This document shows, piece by piece, positions 12,705 through 24,939 of a DNA stretch of 64,000 bases; position 1 is the stretch's first letter, and the number at the start of each line of letters is the position of its first letter. The stretch covers positions 22,784,023 through 22,848,022 of the forward strand of contig JAJLRJ010000006.1 of the NCBI GenBank assembly GCA_024195265.1, written 5' to 3'. A program made the translations under genes and the position numbers. The DNA is from Dendrophyllia cribrosa. Its lineage: Eukaryota > Cnidaria > Anthozoa > Scleractinia > Dendrophylliidae. Under the pieces are notes generated by a model. The model was not told the origin of the DNA. It did not search any database and saw only the letters and a program-made list of their open reading frames with translations.

Positions 12705-13052
12705 GGCGAACAGTGAATGCTTAATCAGTGCTTAACCAGTGCTTAACCCGACGTCAGTTTTAACGTTGGAAACGAGTGTTAAACTTTCCGTTCCTTGATT
12801 CGTCTTCCATTTCGGCGCCATTTTGAATAAATATCTCGGCCGGGAAACTGGTACGCACTCTACACCTACGGAGGAGACTCTGGGGACAAGTTTGCTCTTG
12901 CATAAACATACGAAATACTACGTTTTAGTTTTTTACAATTGAAAGGAAATTCGTGTGTGGCCTAAAGAAGAAACTTTAAGGTTGACAACGGCAGAAAAAT
13001 GAATACATTTTCCGCTTCTGTCATATGGCAAGTGAAATGAACACTGATAGCT

Positions 13053-13295
13053 TTAGGCCCCGTTTACACGGGTCCGAACAAATTTTTGCACGGACGAATT
13101 TTGTTCCTAGACCACCTGTTTACATGGATCCGTGCAAATTCTGTTACAGATTGCAGTGGTGTTTACACGGAAACTTGCACACTTAGCCGTTCAAAAATTC
13201 GTCCAGTTCCGCCTGTCCCGTGTAAACGCAAGGTGGAACCGTGCAAGTTTTTGGCCGTGCAAAAATTTGTCCGGACCCGTGTAAACGGGGCCTTA
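13053..13295. mobile_element. TTA-flanked MITE with GGCCCCGTTTACACG ends
   Basis: TTA at 13,053-13,055 and 13,293-13,295 brackets a 237-bp element (13,056-13,292) with a perfect 21-bp inverted repeat beginning GGCCCCGTTTACACG. Unit A lacks it at the matching place (near 5,205). The interior repeats the motif TTTACACG and GTGCAA several times in both orientations. The 3-bp duplication suggests a Harbinger/PIF-type mobiliser. No coding capacity. Confidence 0.88.
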
Positions 13296-14264
13296 GAGGT
13301 TTGACGAGAAAATGGACTGATTTATTTCACTGTTTGGTTCCTATCATTTCATTTGGTGCTCTCTTGATTTTCGCGTTTTTGCTCGCTGGTCGCGACTGGT
13401 CATCGCGACTGGTCACCTTGACTAATCTCCTGCAAATTAAGAGAAAATACGCATTTGTAAAACGGTCCATCTACGTTTTTGTAAAAAAATGTTTGTCTCC
13501 GTTGATCTCGGCCATATTTCACTGACAGCTTTTATTGATAACAGTCTCTGGTGTTGGCACTTCTATTGTTAACAACTTCTTGTTAACACATTTTCTGTTA
13601 CACAGTCAATAGCATAGTTTCGTAGACAGTATACAGAAAAACGGAATCCAAGTAGTCGATCACTAAACCCCGCAAGACACTACAACAAGAATTTCCTTCA
13701 CACCAAACTTTAAACCACCAATTGATTTCCAAACAAATGTTGTCTTGACAATATACCCTCTGCGAGAAGCTGGTAGATGTATTATATTTCGAAACAAAGA
13801 ACACATCAGAAATTTTAAGAACGGCAACAAAGGCTCAATAAATTGGTCTAACAATATTCAGTGTCATTTTCATCATTCATCAAAGGCTACAGATTGGTTA
13901 CAGAAAGCTCATATATATAACTTTAAAAATATTTTAACCAGAGAACGTTTTGTACAGTCTTATCACATGTTACCCTGGTTACCCGTTCATTTTCGCAAAC
14001 AGTTATTTACAAAAGGAAAAACATAATTATTACCAAATTGTGAGTCAACTTTCAAAAAATACTGTAGAATTAGTTTCGAGGGAGTGAAACTCTTAAACAT
14101 TTCTAGCTGACGCCGTTGAAATGTTTTTCAAACGAAATCTCTCTTTTTTTTTTTGAGAGCATGCGTGGATCCAACCGAGTCGGACGTGTGTTTTGAGGCG
14201 GAGCAATATTCCGACCTTTTACACCGACATTTTCAGTAGTTGACTGTCGACGAAGAAGAAGCGA

Positions 14265-15106
14265 ATGAATAAAACCGGCCGAAAAAACAAGCGCGGTGGC
14301 CGTGGATCTTTAGAAGACGAAGACCTAAACGAGGCGAAGAGACTCAACATGGCAGACAACAATGAGCCAAGTCTCGCCGAACTAAAGGATACGCTTACTG
14401 ATATTCAAACAAAAGTAACTAACATTAAGCTAGAAAATCTAAATCTAAAAGAAGATATGATACAACTGATCGCATGAAGGCGGCCTTTCAATCCCAGAAA
14501 CGCAATTTGGAGAAATTGAAGAACATGCTGGAAGCAACCACGAGGACAAATGTCGCCCTCAAACAAGAACTGCAATCGGCAGCAATGAAGAAACTGAAAG
14601 GCTAAGCGATGAGCTCGACGATTTGGAACAATATACACGAAAAAATGCACTCGAAATTAATGGCGTTCCAGAGAACCTGTATTCGACAACTGAAGAAGTG
14701 GTCATAAAGCTGGGAGAAACCTTAAATGTGCCAATTTCACCCGGCAGAGGATATCGAGATTTCACACAACCTCAACGCTCCAAATAAACTCATCATTGTA
14801 AAATTCCTAAGCCATAAAGTCAAGTCCAAACTGTACAAAAAGCGCGTGGAGCTAAAGAACTTTAAGGTGTCCGATCTCTTCCCTACCTCGAGTTACGCCA
14901 CGGCATTTGTTCGAGAGAACCGCATATTTCTAAACGAAAACCTCACAGCATATCGACGAAGTATTGTGAAAAAAGCAAACAAGATGAGAAAAGATAGCTT
15001 ACTAGTAAGTATGTGGACTATTGACGGAAAGGTGTTTGTGAAAACTTCACCTTCTGGAGAAGCGGTAAGAGTGTATAGTTTAATAGAGGATTTAGACTCT
15101 CTTTGA
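14265..15106 (+). pseudogene. LINE ORF1 (L1-type RNA-binding protein), frameshifted
   Basis: Begins MNKTGRKNKRGGRGSLEDED, a basic then acidic N-terminus. A heptad-rich segment follows (LAELKDTLTDIQTKVTNIK) that looks like the L1 ORF1p coiled coil. A frameshift near 14,470 breaks it. A second open stretch (14,726-15,106) contains LIIVKFLSHKVKSKLYKK and ends at TGA. Its pattern fits the RRM/C-terminal part of L1-type ORF1 proteins (Transposase_22 family). Role: RNA chaperone that packages the LINE RNA. Confidence 0.7.
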
Positions 15107-15261
15107 GTTCTGTGCAACTTGCTATAGGAACATAGAGGCTTGCTCTTATTTTAATTTAATTTGAATATTTTAAATCTTTTTTCTTCGGGTTACTAGTTAA
15201 CGTACATAAATTGCTTTGCTGCTGTAATTTAAGAATCTAACAATCATTTGCAAGTTTAATT

Positions 15262-18200
15262 ATGGTCCATCAAAAACTAAACATTTTGTCACTTAATGTT
15301 CGAGGGTTACGTAATCAGATCAAACGCAGAGCTGTTTTCACATATCTAAAACGACAAAAAGCCGATAGTTTTTGCTTACAGGAAACTTACTCTAATAAGC
15401 TTGACGAAAGTGTGTGGCCAGCTGAACGGGGTGGAAATATGTTTTTCTCACATGGAAGTGAACATTCAAAAGGAGTTTGCATGCTACAAAGACCTATTTC
15501 TCTTTTTTCTTTAAAATGTAGTTACAAGTTGATCCTAAAGGTAGATACATAATAGCCGAGGCTGTTGCAGGTGATGAAAATATATACATTACTACAATAT
15601 ATGCTCCAAATGAGTGCCGACAACAGATAGCATTTATGCAATCAATAGGCAAAATCTTAATATCGAACATAGACATTGACGAATTAATTATTACAGGAGA
15701 TTGGAATACAACTCTGAATTCAATAGATAAATGTGGCGGTTTACCGTGGAAAGAAACAAGCTAAAGAAACTCTGTCATAAACCTCATGGAAGAACTAGGC
15801 CTCATCGATGTTTATCGGTTAAAGCACCCGAAAACCAAAGCATTTACCTATGAGTCTAAACCACTGAAACTGAAATCGAGAATTGATTTCTTTTTGATTA
15901 CACGAGTCCTCCAAAACGCTGTTAACAAGGCCGAGATCAGAATTTCAAATGCTCCAGATCATAAAGCAATATTCCTCAGCATTACTGTTCAAGACGCATT
16001 TAAAAGAGGGCCAGGGACTTGGAAATTTAATAACCAACTACTATAAGATGAGGCTTATAAGAATTCGATAAAAGAATGTTTTCGAGGAACCTTAGTTTAC
16101 TACCAAAAGGTTGAAAGTAAACAACTTTTGTGGGAGCTAATCGAGATGGAGATTCGTTCAAAAACGATAGCCTACTCCAAGTCAACACGAAAGGAATTTA
16201 AAACAAGGGAGGCTTTAATCCAAGACAGGTTACAAATGCTTGACTACCTGACATGCAACAATCTAGACCTCAGTGCGCAAACCTTGGACGAATACGAGAA
16301 AGGCAAACAAGAACTTGAAGACATGTTTGAAAAAATTGGTAAAGAAGCAATTTTTAGATCGAAAGCCCGCTGGGTAGAAAAAGGAGAAAAACCAACAACA
16401 AAATACTTTTTTAACCTTGAAAAAAAGAACTACGAAAAAAAGTCATTCTACAACTTAAAACAAAGAATAATGGAATAATAACAGACATAAAGGAAATTAA
16501 TGAAGAAATAGAATTATACTACAGCGAGCTTCTTAAATCACAACTTCATGAAACCCAACAGATGGACTCAAAGAAACACTTTTCAGATTTTGTTAACGGT
16601 GTTGCCACACCGAAAGTAAACAATCAGGAAAACTCCGTTCTAGAAGTTGAATTAACACTTGAAGAACTGGAATCATCGCTAAAATCCTTTGAGAACAATA
16701 AAAGACCTGGAGAAGACGGCTTCACTAAAGAATTCTATGAAGCCTTTTTTGAAATACTTGGCCAGCACCTTCTTGACTCTTACAATGAGGCCTTCATCAA
16801 TGGCCAATTATCTATTTCACAAAGAAGAGGTGTAATAACATTACTCCCCAATGATGATTCTTATCTGATCGATTTGTCTAATTGGCGCCCTATTACTCTA
16901 CTCAATGTTGATTATAAAATTCTGGCTAAAACAATCGCCAAACGACTTGAACCAATTTTACCAAACATTATCCATTCTGATCAATCCGGGTTTATTAAAG
17001 GAAGATACATTGGTCAAAATGTAAGACTATTATGTGATATTATGGAACACACAGATACCAACAAACTCCCAGGAATCTTCGTATTTCTCGACTTTAAGAA
17101 AGCCTTTGACTCTATCGAATGGGATTTCATACATAACTCCTTGGAATTCGTTAACTTTTGTCCAAAAATTAGAAAGTGGATAACAATTCTTTACCCAAAC
17201 GTTGAAAGTGGAGTAATGAACGCAGGATTTATGACAAAGTACTTTAAAGTCTCACGTGGTGTTCGTGAAGGTAAGAAGATAAAAGCCATGTGGATTGGCT
17301 CCCACAAAAGTAATAGACAAAAAAATCTGAGTTTCGAATGCCCACGCGACCCGATCAAATTTTTAGGAACCCATCTATCCTATGACGATTCCAAAAACAA
17401 CAATAGCAACTTCTTTCTTAAGATTCAGAAAATGGAAACCAGACTCAATTTAGGGTTATCTCGTGACCTAACTCTTTATGGAAGAACAATGCTTGTTAAG
17501 TCACTAGGGATCTCACAGCTGATTTATGCTGCTTCAATGCTTCATGTTCCGGATCCAATTATTCAGAAGGTCCAATCTAAACTTTTCGCTTTCTTGTGGA
17601 AAAACAAGAAAGATAAAATTAAGAGAGATGTCCTCTACCAGCCGCTTTCAAAGGGTGGTTTAAATTTTCCTTGCTTTAGAACTATGATCAAAGCCCTTCG
17701 CCTAAGTTAATTGGATCGGTAGGTTTTCAACAAGTTCTGATGACACCTGGAAAGTAATTCCAAATTGTCACTTCGCAAAACTTGGTGGATTATCTTTTGT
17801 TTTAAAGTTTAACTACAATGTGAACAGTCTTGGTCAGAAACTACCCATCTTTTACAGGGATCTGCTAAATTATTTCGGTGATCTGCGAAATAAATTTGAA
17901 GATACCTACGGGAAAACGTTTATGATATGGAACAACAAGGATATAACCATTGAAGGAAAGTCTTTTTTCTGGAAAACCTGGTCTGATAGAAACATTCACT
18001 ATATTCAAGATATTCTAGACACCAATGGGAATTTTCTTACTTTAGCTGCACTTAATAACAAGTATAAGGTAAATACAAACTTCTTATTGGGTGAATTGAG
18101 TAATGGTTTTCAAGATTTAGGGATGACCTTAGCTGCCAAAACTCTAAACTTGAAGCAAAGAAAGAGATTATAGAAAGTGAACTCGCCTGAGCATTCTCCT

Positions 18201-19694
18201 AAAGGCAAATGTTTATATATAAATAATGAATTTTAATCAGGTACCACATTTTTAAAATTTATCCTTAAGTTGAACTATTTTCGTGTTTCGCTCGAATGCC
18301 GATTATTTGTGTAAAATAATCCGTTTTTTTTACTGTTAAAATAAGAAATTAACCTAGATCTGAGATAAAGCTGAGAAAACTACAATGATGACTCTGAAGA
18401 TTGAAAAAACAATTGAACCTCTTGAGTAAATTTCTATTTTCTAATAGCGATGGCAAGGTTTGTGATTCGAGTCTCAGCAGCATAAAACTAATACCGACCA
18501 CGTGAAACCTTGATAAATCGTAACAAAATTAAATTATTATTTTCGATCAAACGAATTGCAATAATTATTTTATGACTGCTAAAGTAAAGGCTTTTAAATA
18601 ATCGCATATCAGTGAAACGTATTTTTCGAACCAAAATCATTGGTTGTTTCTCACAAAGCCTCGAAATTCATCTTTCTGTACGGATTGATACCTTTTCGCT
18701 TGATCCCGGCAAAATCCCATATATTACCGGCATCTATTAACAAAACCTCTATTATACGGATCCTCTGTAATACGGACAACGAACATTAAAACAAAATATT
18801 TCAGCTATACCAAGATGGTTAAAGAACAAGGCTTCGGAATCTCGTATCTCCTTACGAATATCAGAACAGGAGGATGACGCTTTTCAGCTCTCAAAAGATA
18901 AATCTGTATTTTTTTCGAAAATGCGTTGCAAAGACTACTATCGATTATTACTTGAAGAAAACAACACTGATTCGCCAACTGCAGTTAAAAGTTGGGCGGC
19001 GAAGACTAATGACGAAATAGCGAAGAACTGGGAAAAGAGCATGAATACTATATACAAAACAGCTTCAGATAACAAGCACCGAATTCTGGTTACCAATAAA
19101 GAACTAAAACGCTATGGAATTGCAAATGATGATAGCTGTTTTGAATGTCATGAGTCAGACTCTATAGAACATACCTTCTTGGAATGTAGCTCAACAGCGT
19201 TCCGCCCAGGTGACGTCATATTTGGCAGCAAATATTTCAAAATGGCTGTCTCGGAAACACCAGTTTTTGCGATTCCTGTACATGTTGAGGATAATAGTCG
19301 AGTTGTACCAAGGTCAATGCTTCGTAGCACCTGCTTTTTTCATAGCTTCCTGCATAGTTCTTGAATGTTTGTACGCATTTAAATCCCATGATGCTGCGCG
19401 AGTTTTTTATTTTTAGAATCTGGGCGGAACGCTACTCGAAAGTTATATGATGGAATTTTAAATTGGTTTAACATGAAGCATAACATCAATATCGACCCTA
19501 CTTTGGAACAAATAATGTTAAACGTTTGCCATCTACCACCAGAGTCAGGTCCTCGTTTAAATAGAAAAATCTCTCTACTCCTGCAGCACGTGAAACATTA
19601 TATCTACGCAAGTAAGTTCTTGGAAAGAAAACTCGACCTAGACGAATGCATCTCTAAACTAAAAGTAACATGGAAAATCAATGAAGCAGCCTAA
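15262..19694 (+). pseudogene. LINE ORF2 (endonuclease and reverse transcriptase), broken
   Basis: An apurinic-type endonuclease begins at 15,262: LNILSLNVRGL, then CLQETYS, and later SRIDFFLI and a degenerate APDHKAI where SDH is usual. Frameshifts lie near 15,545 and 15,765. The reverse transcriptase spans about 16,130-17,710 with NWRPITLLNVDYKI, GFIKGRYIGQN and motif A FLDFKKAFDSIEW. Straight after SRGVREG the frame jumps to KAMWIGSHKSN, so the segment that should carry the catalytic F/YxDD motif is deleted. The C-terminal part resumes at 17,820 and, after an interruption, at 18,806-19,190 (HRILVTNKELKRYGI, then C/H-rich CFECHESDSIEHTFLEC). It ends at about 19,694 beyond a MITE. The target-primed reverse transcription activity is lost. 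Confidence 0.85.
19196..19433. mobile_element. MITE inside the LINE ORF2 3' end
   Basis: Inverted tips AGCGTTCCGCCCAG and CTGGGCGGAACGCT bracket 238 bp that interrupt the ORF2 C-terminal coding sequence. Reading jumps from HTFLECSST on the left to RKLYDGILNWFN on the right. This insertion is younger than the LINE. The target duplication is too short to fix (2-3 bp). Confidence 0.75.
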
Positions 19695-19994
19695 TCTGAT
19701 CTGGATACGTTTCCTTTTAACTTCACCTTTCAAATTGAAACAATTGTCGCCTATTTATTATTCATATTATTTACCAGTATATTGTGACAGTATCATCTCT
19801 ACTACATGTACTCTTTTTCTTTAATACAGCAGCTTAATGTAACTTAATGTAACTTGAAATGTAAAATGGTTTTTTTTGCCAATAAAGGTGTTCGAAATGT
19901 CAAAAAAAAAAACGAAATATCTTTTACTAGTACCAGTAAAAGCACAAACATCAAATGACTTATGCAATGACCGTTTATTCCATTAACATTTTAT

Positions 19995-20161
19995 CCACCC
20001 ATGGGCGTAGCCAGGACTTTTTCAAAGGTACGCACAATCGCCAAATCTTCACATAAATTTTCAACTAGGTCGTATACCTTTTTAATTTTTACTTATTTTT
20101 TCAATTTTTTCGGGTACGCACGTGCGTACGTGCGTACAGGTTGCTGTGCCCCTGCCACCCA
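19995..20161. mobile_element. hAT-like MITE
   Basis: The left tip reads TGGGCGTAGCCAGG and the right tip TTGCTGTGCCCCTG, matching the CAGGGGCGTAGCC-type ends common in hAT non-autonomous families. CCACCCA occurs on both sides (19,995-20,001 and 20,155-20,161). Unit A reads uninterrupted ATCCACCCAAGTGTG at about 6,330, which is the empty site. Confidence 0.75.
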
Positions 20162-20616
20162 AGTGTGATAAAGACCATTTGAACCTAAAAAATATATAAT
20201 TTTATTTAACTAATACTTTAAAATTAGAAAAAGAAAACTGTAAGACTTGCAACAAATGCTGAAGTGATAGTTTAGAGCGGAAAGAAACGTCTACAAAAAA
20301 AATCTAGCTAACGATATTGGCACTTGTATTCTCAAACGATGGAAAACTTTTACTAGTACCAGTTAAAGCACAGACATTCTAATGGATTTGCACTTTGTTC
20401 CATTAACCTTTTTTCGGGCCGCTGCTCTCACGCAATTACGCACGTGGTGATTAACACTGAAGTTGGAATTACAAATCAAGGATATATATTGTTTGAAATT
20501 AAAGTTATTCATAAGGTCTCAGTTTTACAACAAGCAACACAGATCAGGAGACATCAAAGGTTAGTAACAAAGACCAAAGAGTATTCCGGCCTTAAATCTT
20601 CGTATACGGTTTCTTC

Positions 20617-20755
20617 TATAATTAGGTTCAAGGAAGGACTCCGATAAAAGTGACACTAATCTTTGCAAGATTCGACCAACAGTTGATAAAAAAAGGTAGG
20701 ATAATTCTACGCTAAAATTAGTAATAATTAATTCTTTCAAATTCCCTTTGAAAAA
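20617..20755 (+). repeat. Direct repeat flanking the nested elements (left copy)
   Basis: About 140 bp here, ending TTCCCTTTGAAAAA, is repeated in the same orientation at 47,617-47,755 with only scattered differences. Both correspond to about 6,812-6,950 of unit A. The right copy continues into the next part of unit A (GTAACTAGCTTAAG) while the left copy stops and foreign sequence begins. It is far too long for a transposon target duplication. Confidence 0.75.
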
Positions 20756-21648
20756 TGTATAATCGGGCTGTTAAGGATATCTTCACTCCTTTTATATCAA
20801 AATTCGAACGATTACGTCCCAAATACAAATTTTTAAAATACTCTACTAACTCTTCAAGAGAACTAACTTCAATCAATACACACGTCCCACATGGATCATT
20901 CATTCCTGTACGATCTCTACTATGTGAATCAAACACTTTAAATACACCATCCCTTGTCTCAAAAATAGCGATTGTATAAATTATTATTGTCAAAATAAAT
21001 GACTTATAATTATCACGTAACAACGATTCAAAAACCTCAAACAAAGATAAACAACAACTCTCTTCTATTATACTGTCATTTAAATAATGTACATTTTCAT
21101 AATAACTTTCACGGTACTCTAAATTGAAAGTTAACTCTCCCATATAAACAACATCAGGAACTTCAGTTAACATAAGGCATTCTTTTTGTGTTAAATTAGA
21201 AAGATAAGTATACAACTCATTACCAAAATTCATAATTTCAACAAGATCTGACGCACATGTTATCATGCGACTAAAATTATACAATATAGCTGTTAAACTC
21301 GTCGCTACACACTGACTACCCGCATTAGAACCAAAAACACTATTTCCTTAATTGGCTAGAAGGAGCACAAATAGTTTTAGACGAATCTACACCAAATGGA
21401 CCAGGATTAGTCTCAATATCTCCCGAAAGATCAATAGCTTCAAATTTTATTATATGATTTACAGTCTCGTATATCATTTTTCCCATACCTGCAGTTATTT
21501 CTTCATATTGACCTTTAAGTCTCCCTGACAAGAACAATTCTTTACGAATATCAACACTCCTCATAATTTCGTTATAAACAGAACTCTTAGGAATAAATTT
21601 TAAAATATAATAGACCACTTCGACGATACGGTGGCGATTTTCAATCAT
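20718..21648 (-). pseudogene. 2A-peptide / cysteine-protease element, downstream part
   Basis: Minus strand. The first stretch (21,648-21,340) ends its N-terminal domain with LSGDIETNPGP, a canonical 2A ribosome-skipping peptide (D-x-E-x-N-P-G-P). After a stop and frame change the next stretch carries FGSNAGSQCVATS, the expected catalytic-Cys region, and then IFETRDGVFKVFDSHSRDR with the D-x-H motif. This looks like a papain-fold protease of the herpesvirus-tegument (C76)/OTU-like kind found at the N-terminus of some Helitron-like and other large cnidarian elements. The N-terminal coding part continues beyond the ISL2EU insertion, at 44,712-44,512. Dead copy; the element class is not certain. 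Confidence 0.6.
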
Positions 21649-21753
21649 AATGCATTATGGGGCGACCAGGGGGTAAAGGCTTATCCAAGATTAAGATGGC
21701 GGCGTTCTGAGCGAGTCTTTTTACGCTGTAAGTTTTAGCTTAGTACGAGCTAG

Positions 21754-23174
21754 TATGGGCGAGGGTGATCGATGTGCAGTTTTGGGCTGCAATTATGACA
21801 GACGTTAAAAAAAGTAATTTTATAATTAAGCCTCATATAAGTGCGGTTGATGGCAGTAACGAGCTTCGATTCTGGAAATGCCGAGAGCAAAAACATTACA
21901 ACTTCTGGACTAAGCTGTTAAACAGAGTTGATTACAGGGTAGACGGAAGCACGAAGGTTTGCTCAAACCATTTTAAGTTTGGCAGGCCAACAGATGTAGA
22001 TCCGCACCCAACACTATATCTGAAAGGTTATGAAGAACATGGGATCACGCCGCGAAAATCGCCTAATAAGAGATTACCTCCAGCACAAGGTAGTATTAGT
22101 AAGTGTTCGACCCCGAAACAAACCAGGCTTGAAACTATGACCAGTTGTGACAAAAATGAGAGTACCCAGATGGCTGAAATGAAAGTTATTGAACATATGG
22201 TGGATTCTAGACAAAGTGATAACACATGTAACGACGAAGATGAGTTGGAGGCACTTAAAATGGAGAATGAAAGTTTGAAGGAGAAAATTCAACAGCTTGA
22301 ATCAAGGGGAAAATTTACTTTTCAGGACATCAAGCACTCGGATGCTTTAGTTAAGGTGTATACAGGTTGTCCAAACAGTGCCGTTTTTTATTTTATTGTT
22401 GATAAAGTTAAACCCCATTCGTTGAAACTCAAATACTGGCGTGGTCAGACTTCTGAGGGATCAAAAAAGTATCAACCAGTCCTACAAAAGCTGGCTGTCA
22501 AACAAAGCCCGGACCCAAACGACAAATTTCACTGGAGAATGAAATGTCGATGACACTTATGAGGATAAGACTAGATTTAAAAATTGATGATCTTAGATTT
22601 GGTGTATCAAGTGCACATGCATCAAACATTGTTACAACAATGATTTCATTTCTGTCTCGGGAACTAGAACCATTGCTGTATTGGCGTACACCTGAAGAAA
22701 GTTATTGCATATAATTCAAAGCATTTTCCTGGAAATCTTGCCAAGGTGGAAGGCATTATTGATTGTACAGAACAAAAAATCTCCAAACCATATATAAGCA
22801 GTAACACTCTTAAAAAGCTTGTTATCTGCACAACGTCAGGTTCTATTAGCTACATTTCACCAGCATTTGGTGGATGTGCGTCAGACCGCTTCATCACAGA
22901 GCAATGTCAAATTGCAGACAAATTTCATCCTGGAATGACTGCTCTAGTGGATAGAGGTTTTAATGTTCAAAATATTTTACTTCCTCGTCAGGCTAGCGTA
23001 GTATTCCCACCATTTAAAGGTAAAACAACACAATTTTCTAAAGAACAAGTGTTTATTTCTAAGGATATTGCAAAGGCTCGCATTCATATTGAAAGGGCTA
23101 TAGGCAAAATTAAAGAATTTGATCTCCTCAAAAATGAGCTGCCACTAAATCTTCATGATTTAATTGGCAGATGA
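21754..23174 (+). pseudogene. THAP / DDE_Tnp_4 transposase
   Basis: Begins at ATG 21,754 with MGEGDRCAVLGCNYDRR, the first half of a THAP zinc finger (C-x4-C). A frameshift at an A-run near 21,808 follows, then the rest of the THAP domain including VCSNHFKFGRPTD (second Cys and His). A coiled coil follows (EDELEALKMENESLKEK). More frame breaks lie at 22,550-22,745. The catalytic domain is recognisable: EGIIDCTEQK (first Asp), MTALVDRGFN (second Asp) and HIERAIGKIKEF (Glu), the DDE pattern of the DDE_Tnp_4 family. Role in life: DNA-binding transposase for the surrounding element. Inactive here. Confidence 0.8.
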
Positions 23175-23376
23175 CATATGGATCATAGCAGCAGCGGTAT
23201 CAAACCTACAGCCTCCACTGGTCAAATACTAAAGCTTTTAGTTAATTAATGTCTTAACACTGAGATATGGTGAACCTTGTTTCAAAATTTTAAACTAACT
23301 CTTGCTGTAATTGTGGTTGTAACTTTTGAGCTCAAGGAACCAGCAACAACTGTGGAATCAACAATATCTCTGAGAA

Positions 23377-23562
23377 TAGGGCATTTGCACGATGGCGTCA
23401 TTTGACTACAACTACCAGAATTCATTTCGTTTTTCCTTTCTTATTTAAATTTTTTAATCCCAGTGCGGTTTAAATAACAATAGCCCTAATTTGCACAACA
23501 AAACAAAAATCTGAAGGATTCTGGTAGTTGTAGTCATATGACGTCATCGTGCAAATGGCCTA
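23377..23562. mobile_element. TA-flanked MITE between the two ISL2EU genes
   Basis: TA at 23,377-23,378 and 23,561-23,562. The inverted tips GGGCATTTGCACGATG and CATCGTGCAAATGGCC plus inner arms with TGACTACAACTACCAG / CTGGTAGTTGTAGTCA give a 182-bp Tc1/mariner-type MITE. It lies just beyond the 3' end of the YqaJ gene. Confidence 0.85.
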
Positions 23563-23564
23563 TT

Positions 23565-24933
23565 GTTGTTGCAATATGCTCGGCAAGAAGTTTCCTTGTA
23601 AACATTTCAGAAGCAATAAAGTCATCATAAAACTTTTCCAACTTGGGAAAATTGGTCCTGAACTTGACAATTGGAGTTATCCTTTGTGTAAAGCTTTCCT
23701 TGGGGAGGTGAACATAAAAATCACAGTACTGTTTCTGGCATACGAACATAAGATGTTGCACTTGAATGTGATACTTGTGTGAGCACTTAAGGTGAAAAGG
23801 TTTATCACTAGATACCTCCACCTCGTTACCTGTTGATGAACCCTTTAAACCTACTGCTTGAAAAGCGCTATCTAACACATCATTTACAATGTTTTCAAAG
23901 AAAACCATGTCGAATTTGAGAAAAGAGTCAGTTTGTGCAACATATTCCTTCATAGTTTTATCACGATGTGTCCAGGGACACTTGCACTTCAAACAGTAGG
24001 CCAGTTCCATGACATTTGCAAGAGACTTCCCCATCTGGACTTGCTGCAAGGAAAGGGTAGTCATTGGAAATTACCAGTCCTGACTCTTCACAAGTAAAAG
24101 ATTTGTGATAAGATTTAAACTTCTTTTCTGTATTTATTTCTTGCCTTCGGCTCATTTTGTCTTCCCCACTGCATGGGTTTTGAATCGACTTTCTTCGTGT
24201 ACCCGCATATTTTAGCACAAAGATTTTCTGCTGCTTTTAAATTTTTTATGTTAAGGTTGTCATCATATTTGGCTATGACCTCATGAGATTTGCTTGCAGT
24301 TATCTTGCCAATTCTAAATTCCCCCCATAAACTAGTTTTGTACTGTTGTATGGTTGCCTGTTTCACAGAATGACATTCCTCCGGTGATAATACCATTAAT
24401 TCCTTAAGTCTTTTGCGCTTTTTTTTCAAAGTGGCGTTAGGTATTTCCTGACATATTCGATTAGCAAGCTCAGGGACAGGTAACTTTTTACATTGCTCTT
24501 TCATCTTATCATCAACTTTGCGGACAAAATCCGTTTGAATAAAGCACAGCAATGCACAGTTGCCATTTGATGATTCAGCAAGATTCTCCCAATCCTTTTT
24601 AGTGAACGATGACGTCCTGTCTGGGACAGGTCGAGGCTCAAACTTTGACCGCGGATATTTATAATCATGTGATGATTCATCAAGGCGAAATTTTGCTTTT
24701 TTTATTCGAATGTCAGACAGTTGGACAGGTTCATGGATCTTCCTCTTTTTACTCCTAAGAAGGGTTTCCCCCATTTTTGCGTTTTTGACGTACACGTCTT
24801 GTTATTCCCAGACCTTACTTCCATTTCAATGAAATGTAATAACGCCGCCACATGTTTACAACATTCCCCCATTCCAGCCAAACATTTGCATTCAGCTGTT
24901 ATTACAGCCCCAGTCGCTGTTCGTAAACAAACC
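23565..24933 (-). pseudogene. SWIM / YqaJ nuclease gene, C-terminal part
   Basis: Minus strand, reading left from the Polinton target site. It has a SWIM zinc finger (ECKCLAGMGECCKHVAALLH, C-x-C...C-x-H), then a spacer, then a YqaJ-type restriction-fold nuclease: GEFRIGKITASKSHEV and PMQWGRQNEPKARNKY, with KCKCPWTHRD where the family has an E-x-K core. The C-terminus has CSHKYHIQVQHLMFVC and CDFYVHLP. The nuclease is usually a viral-type DNA exonuclease; in ISL2EU elements it accompanies the transposase. Frameshifts near 24,100 and 24,700 and the Polinton insertion make it a pseudogene. The N-terminal part is at 43,927-44,460. Confidence 0.75.
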
Positions 24934-24939
24934 CACGTC
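24934..24939. repeat. Polinton target-site duplication, left (CACGTC)
   Basis: The 6 bp directly before the left terminal repeat equal the 6 bp directly after the right one (43,927-43,932). A 6-bp duplication is what Polinton/retroviral-type integrases leave. Confidence 0.95.

Larger units (their letters stand above)
14131..19918 (+). mobile_element. Tx1/L1-like non-LTR retrotransposon, disabled
   Basis: The target duplication AACGAAAT (14,131-14,138 and 19,911-19,918) brackets a 5.77-kb element ending in AATAAA and an A-tract. Unit A has the empty site at about 6,251 (CAAACGAAATATC). The 5' end follows CTCTCTTTTTTTTTT at 14,139. It contains a broken ORF1, a broken ORF2 with an internal deletion, an unrelated stretch at about 18,200-18,805 and a MITE at 19,196-19,433. 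It is clearly incapable of retrotransposition. Confidence 0.9.

Noticed and set aside
13086..13525. Open frames near the GTTTACACG repeats
   Set aside because: They lie across a MITE absent from unit A, and the rest is not conserved as coding between A and B.
20755..20979. 74-codon plus-strand frame at the edge of the 2A element
   Set aside because: Antisense to the protease frame, which carries the recognisable motifs.
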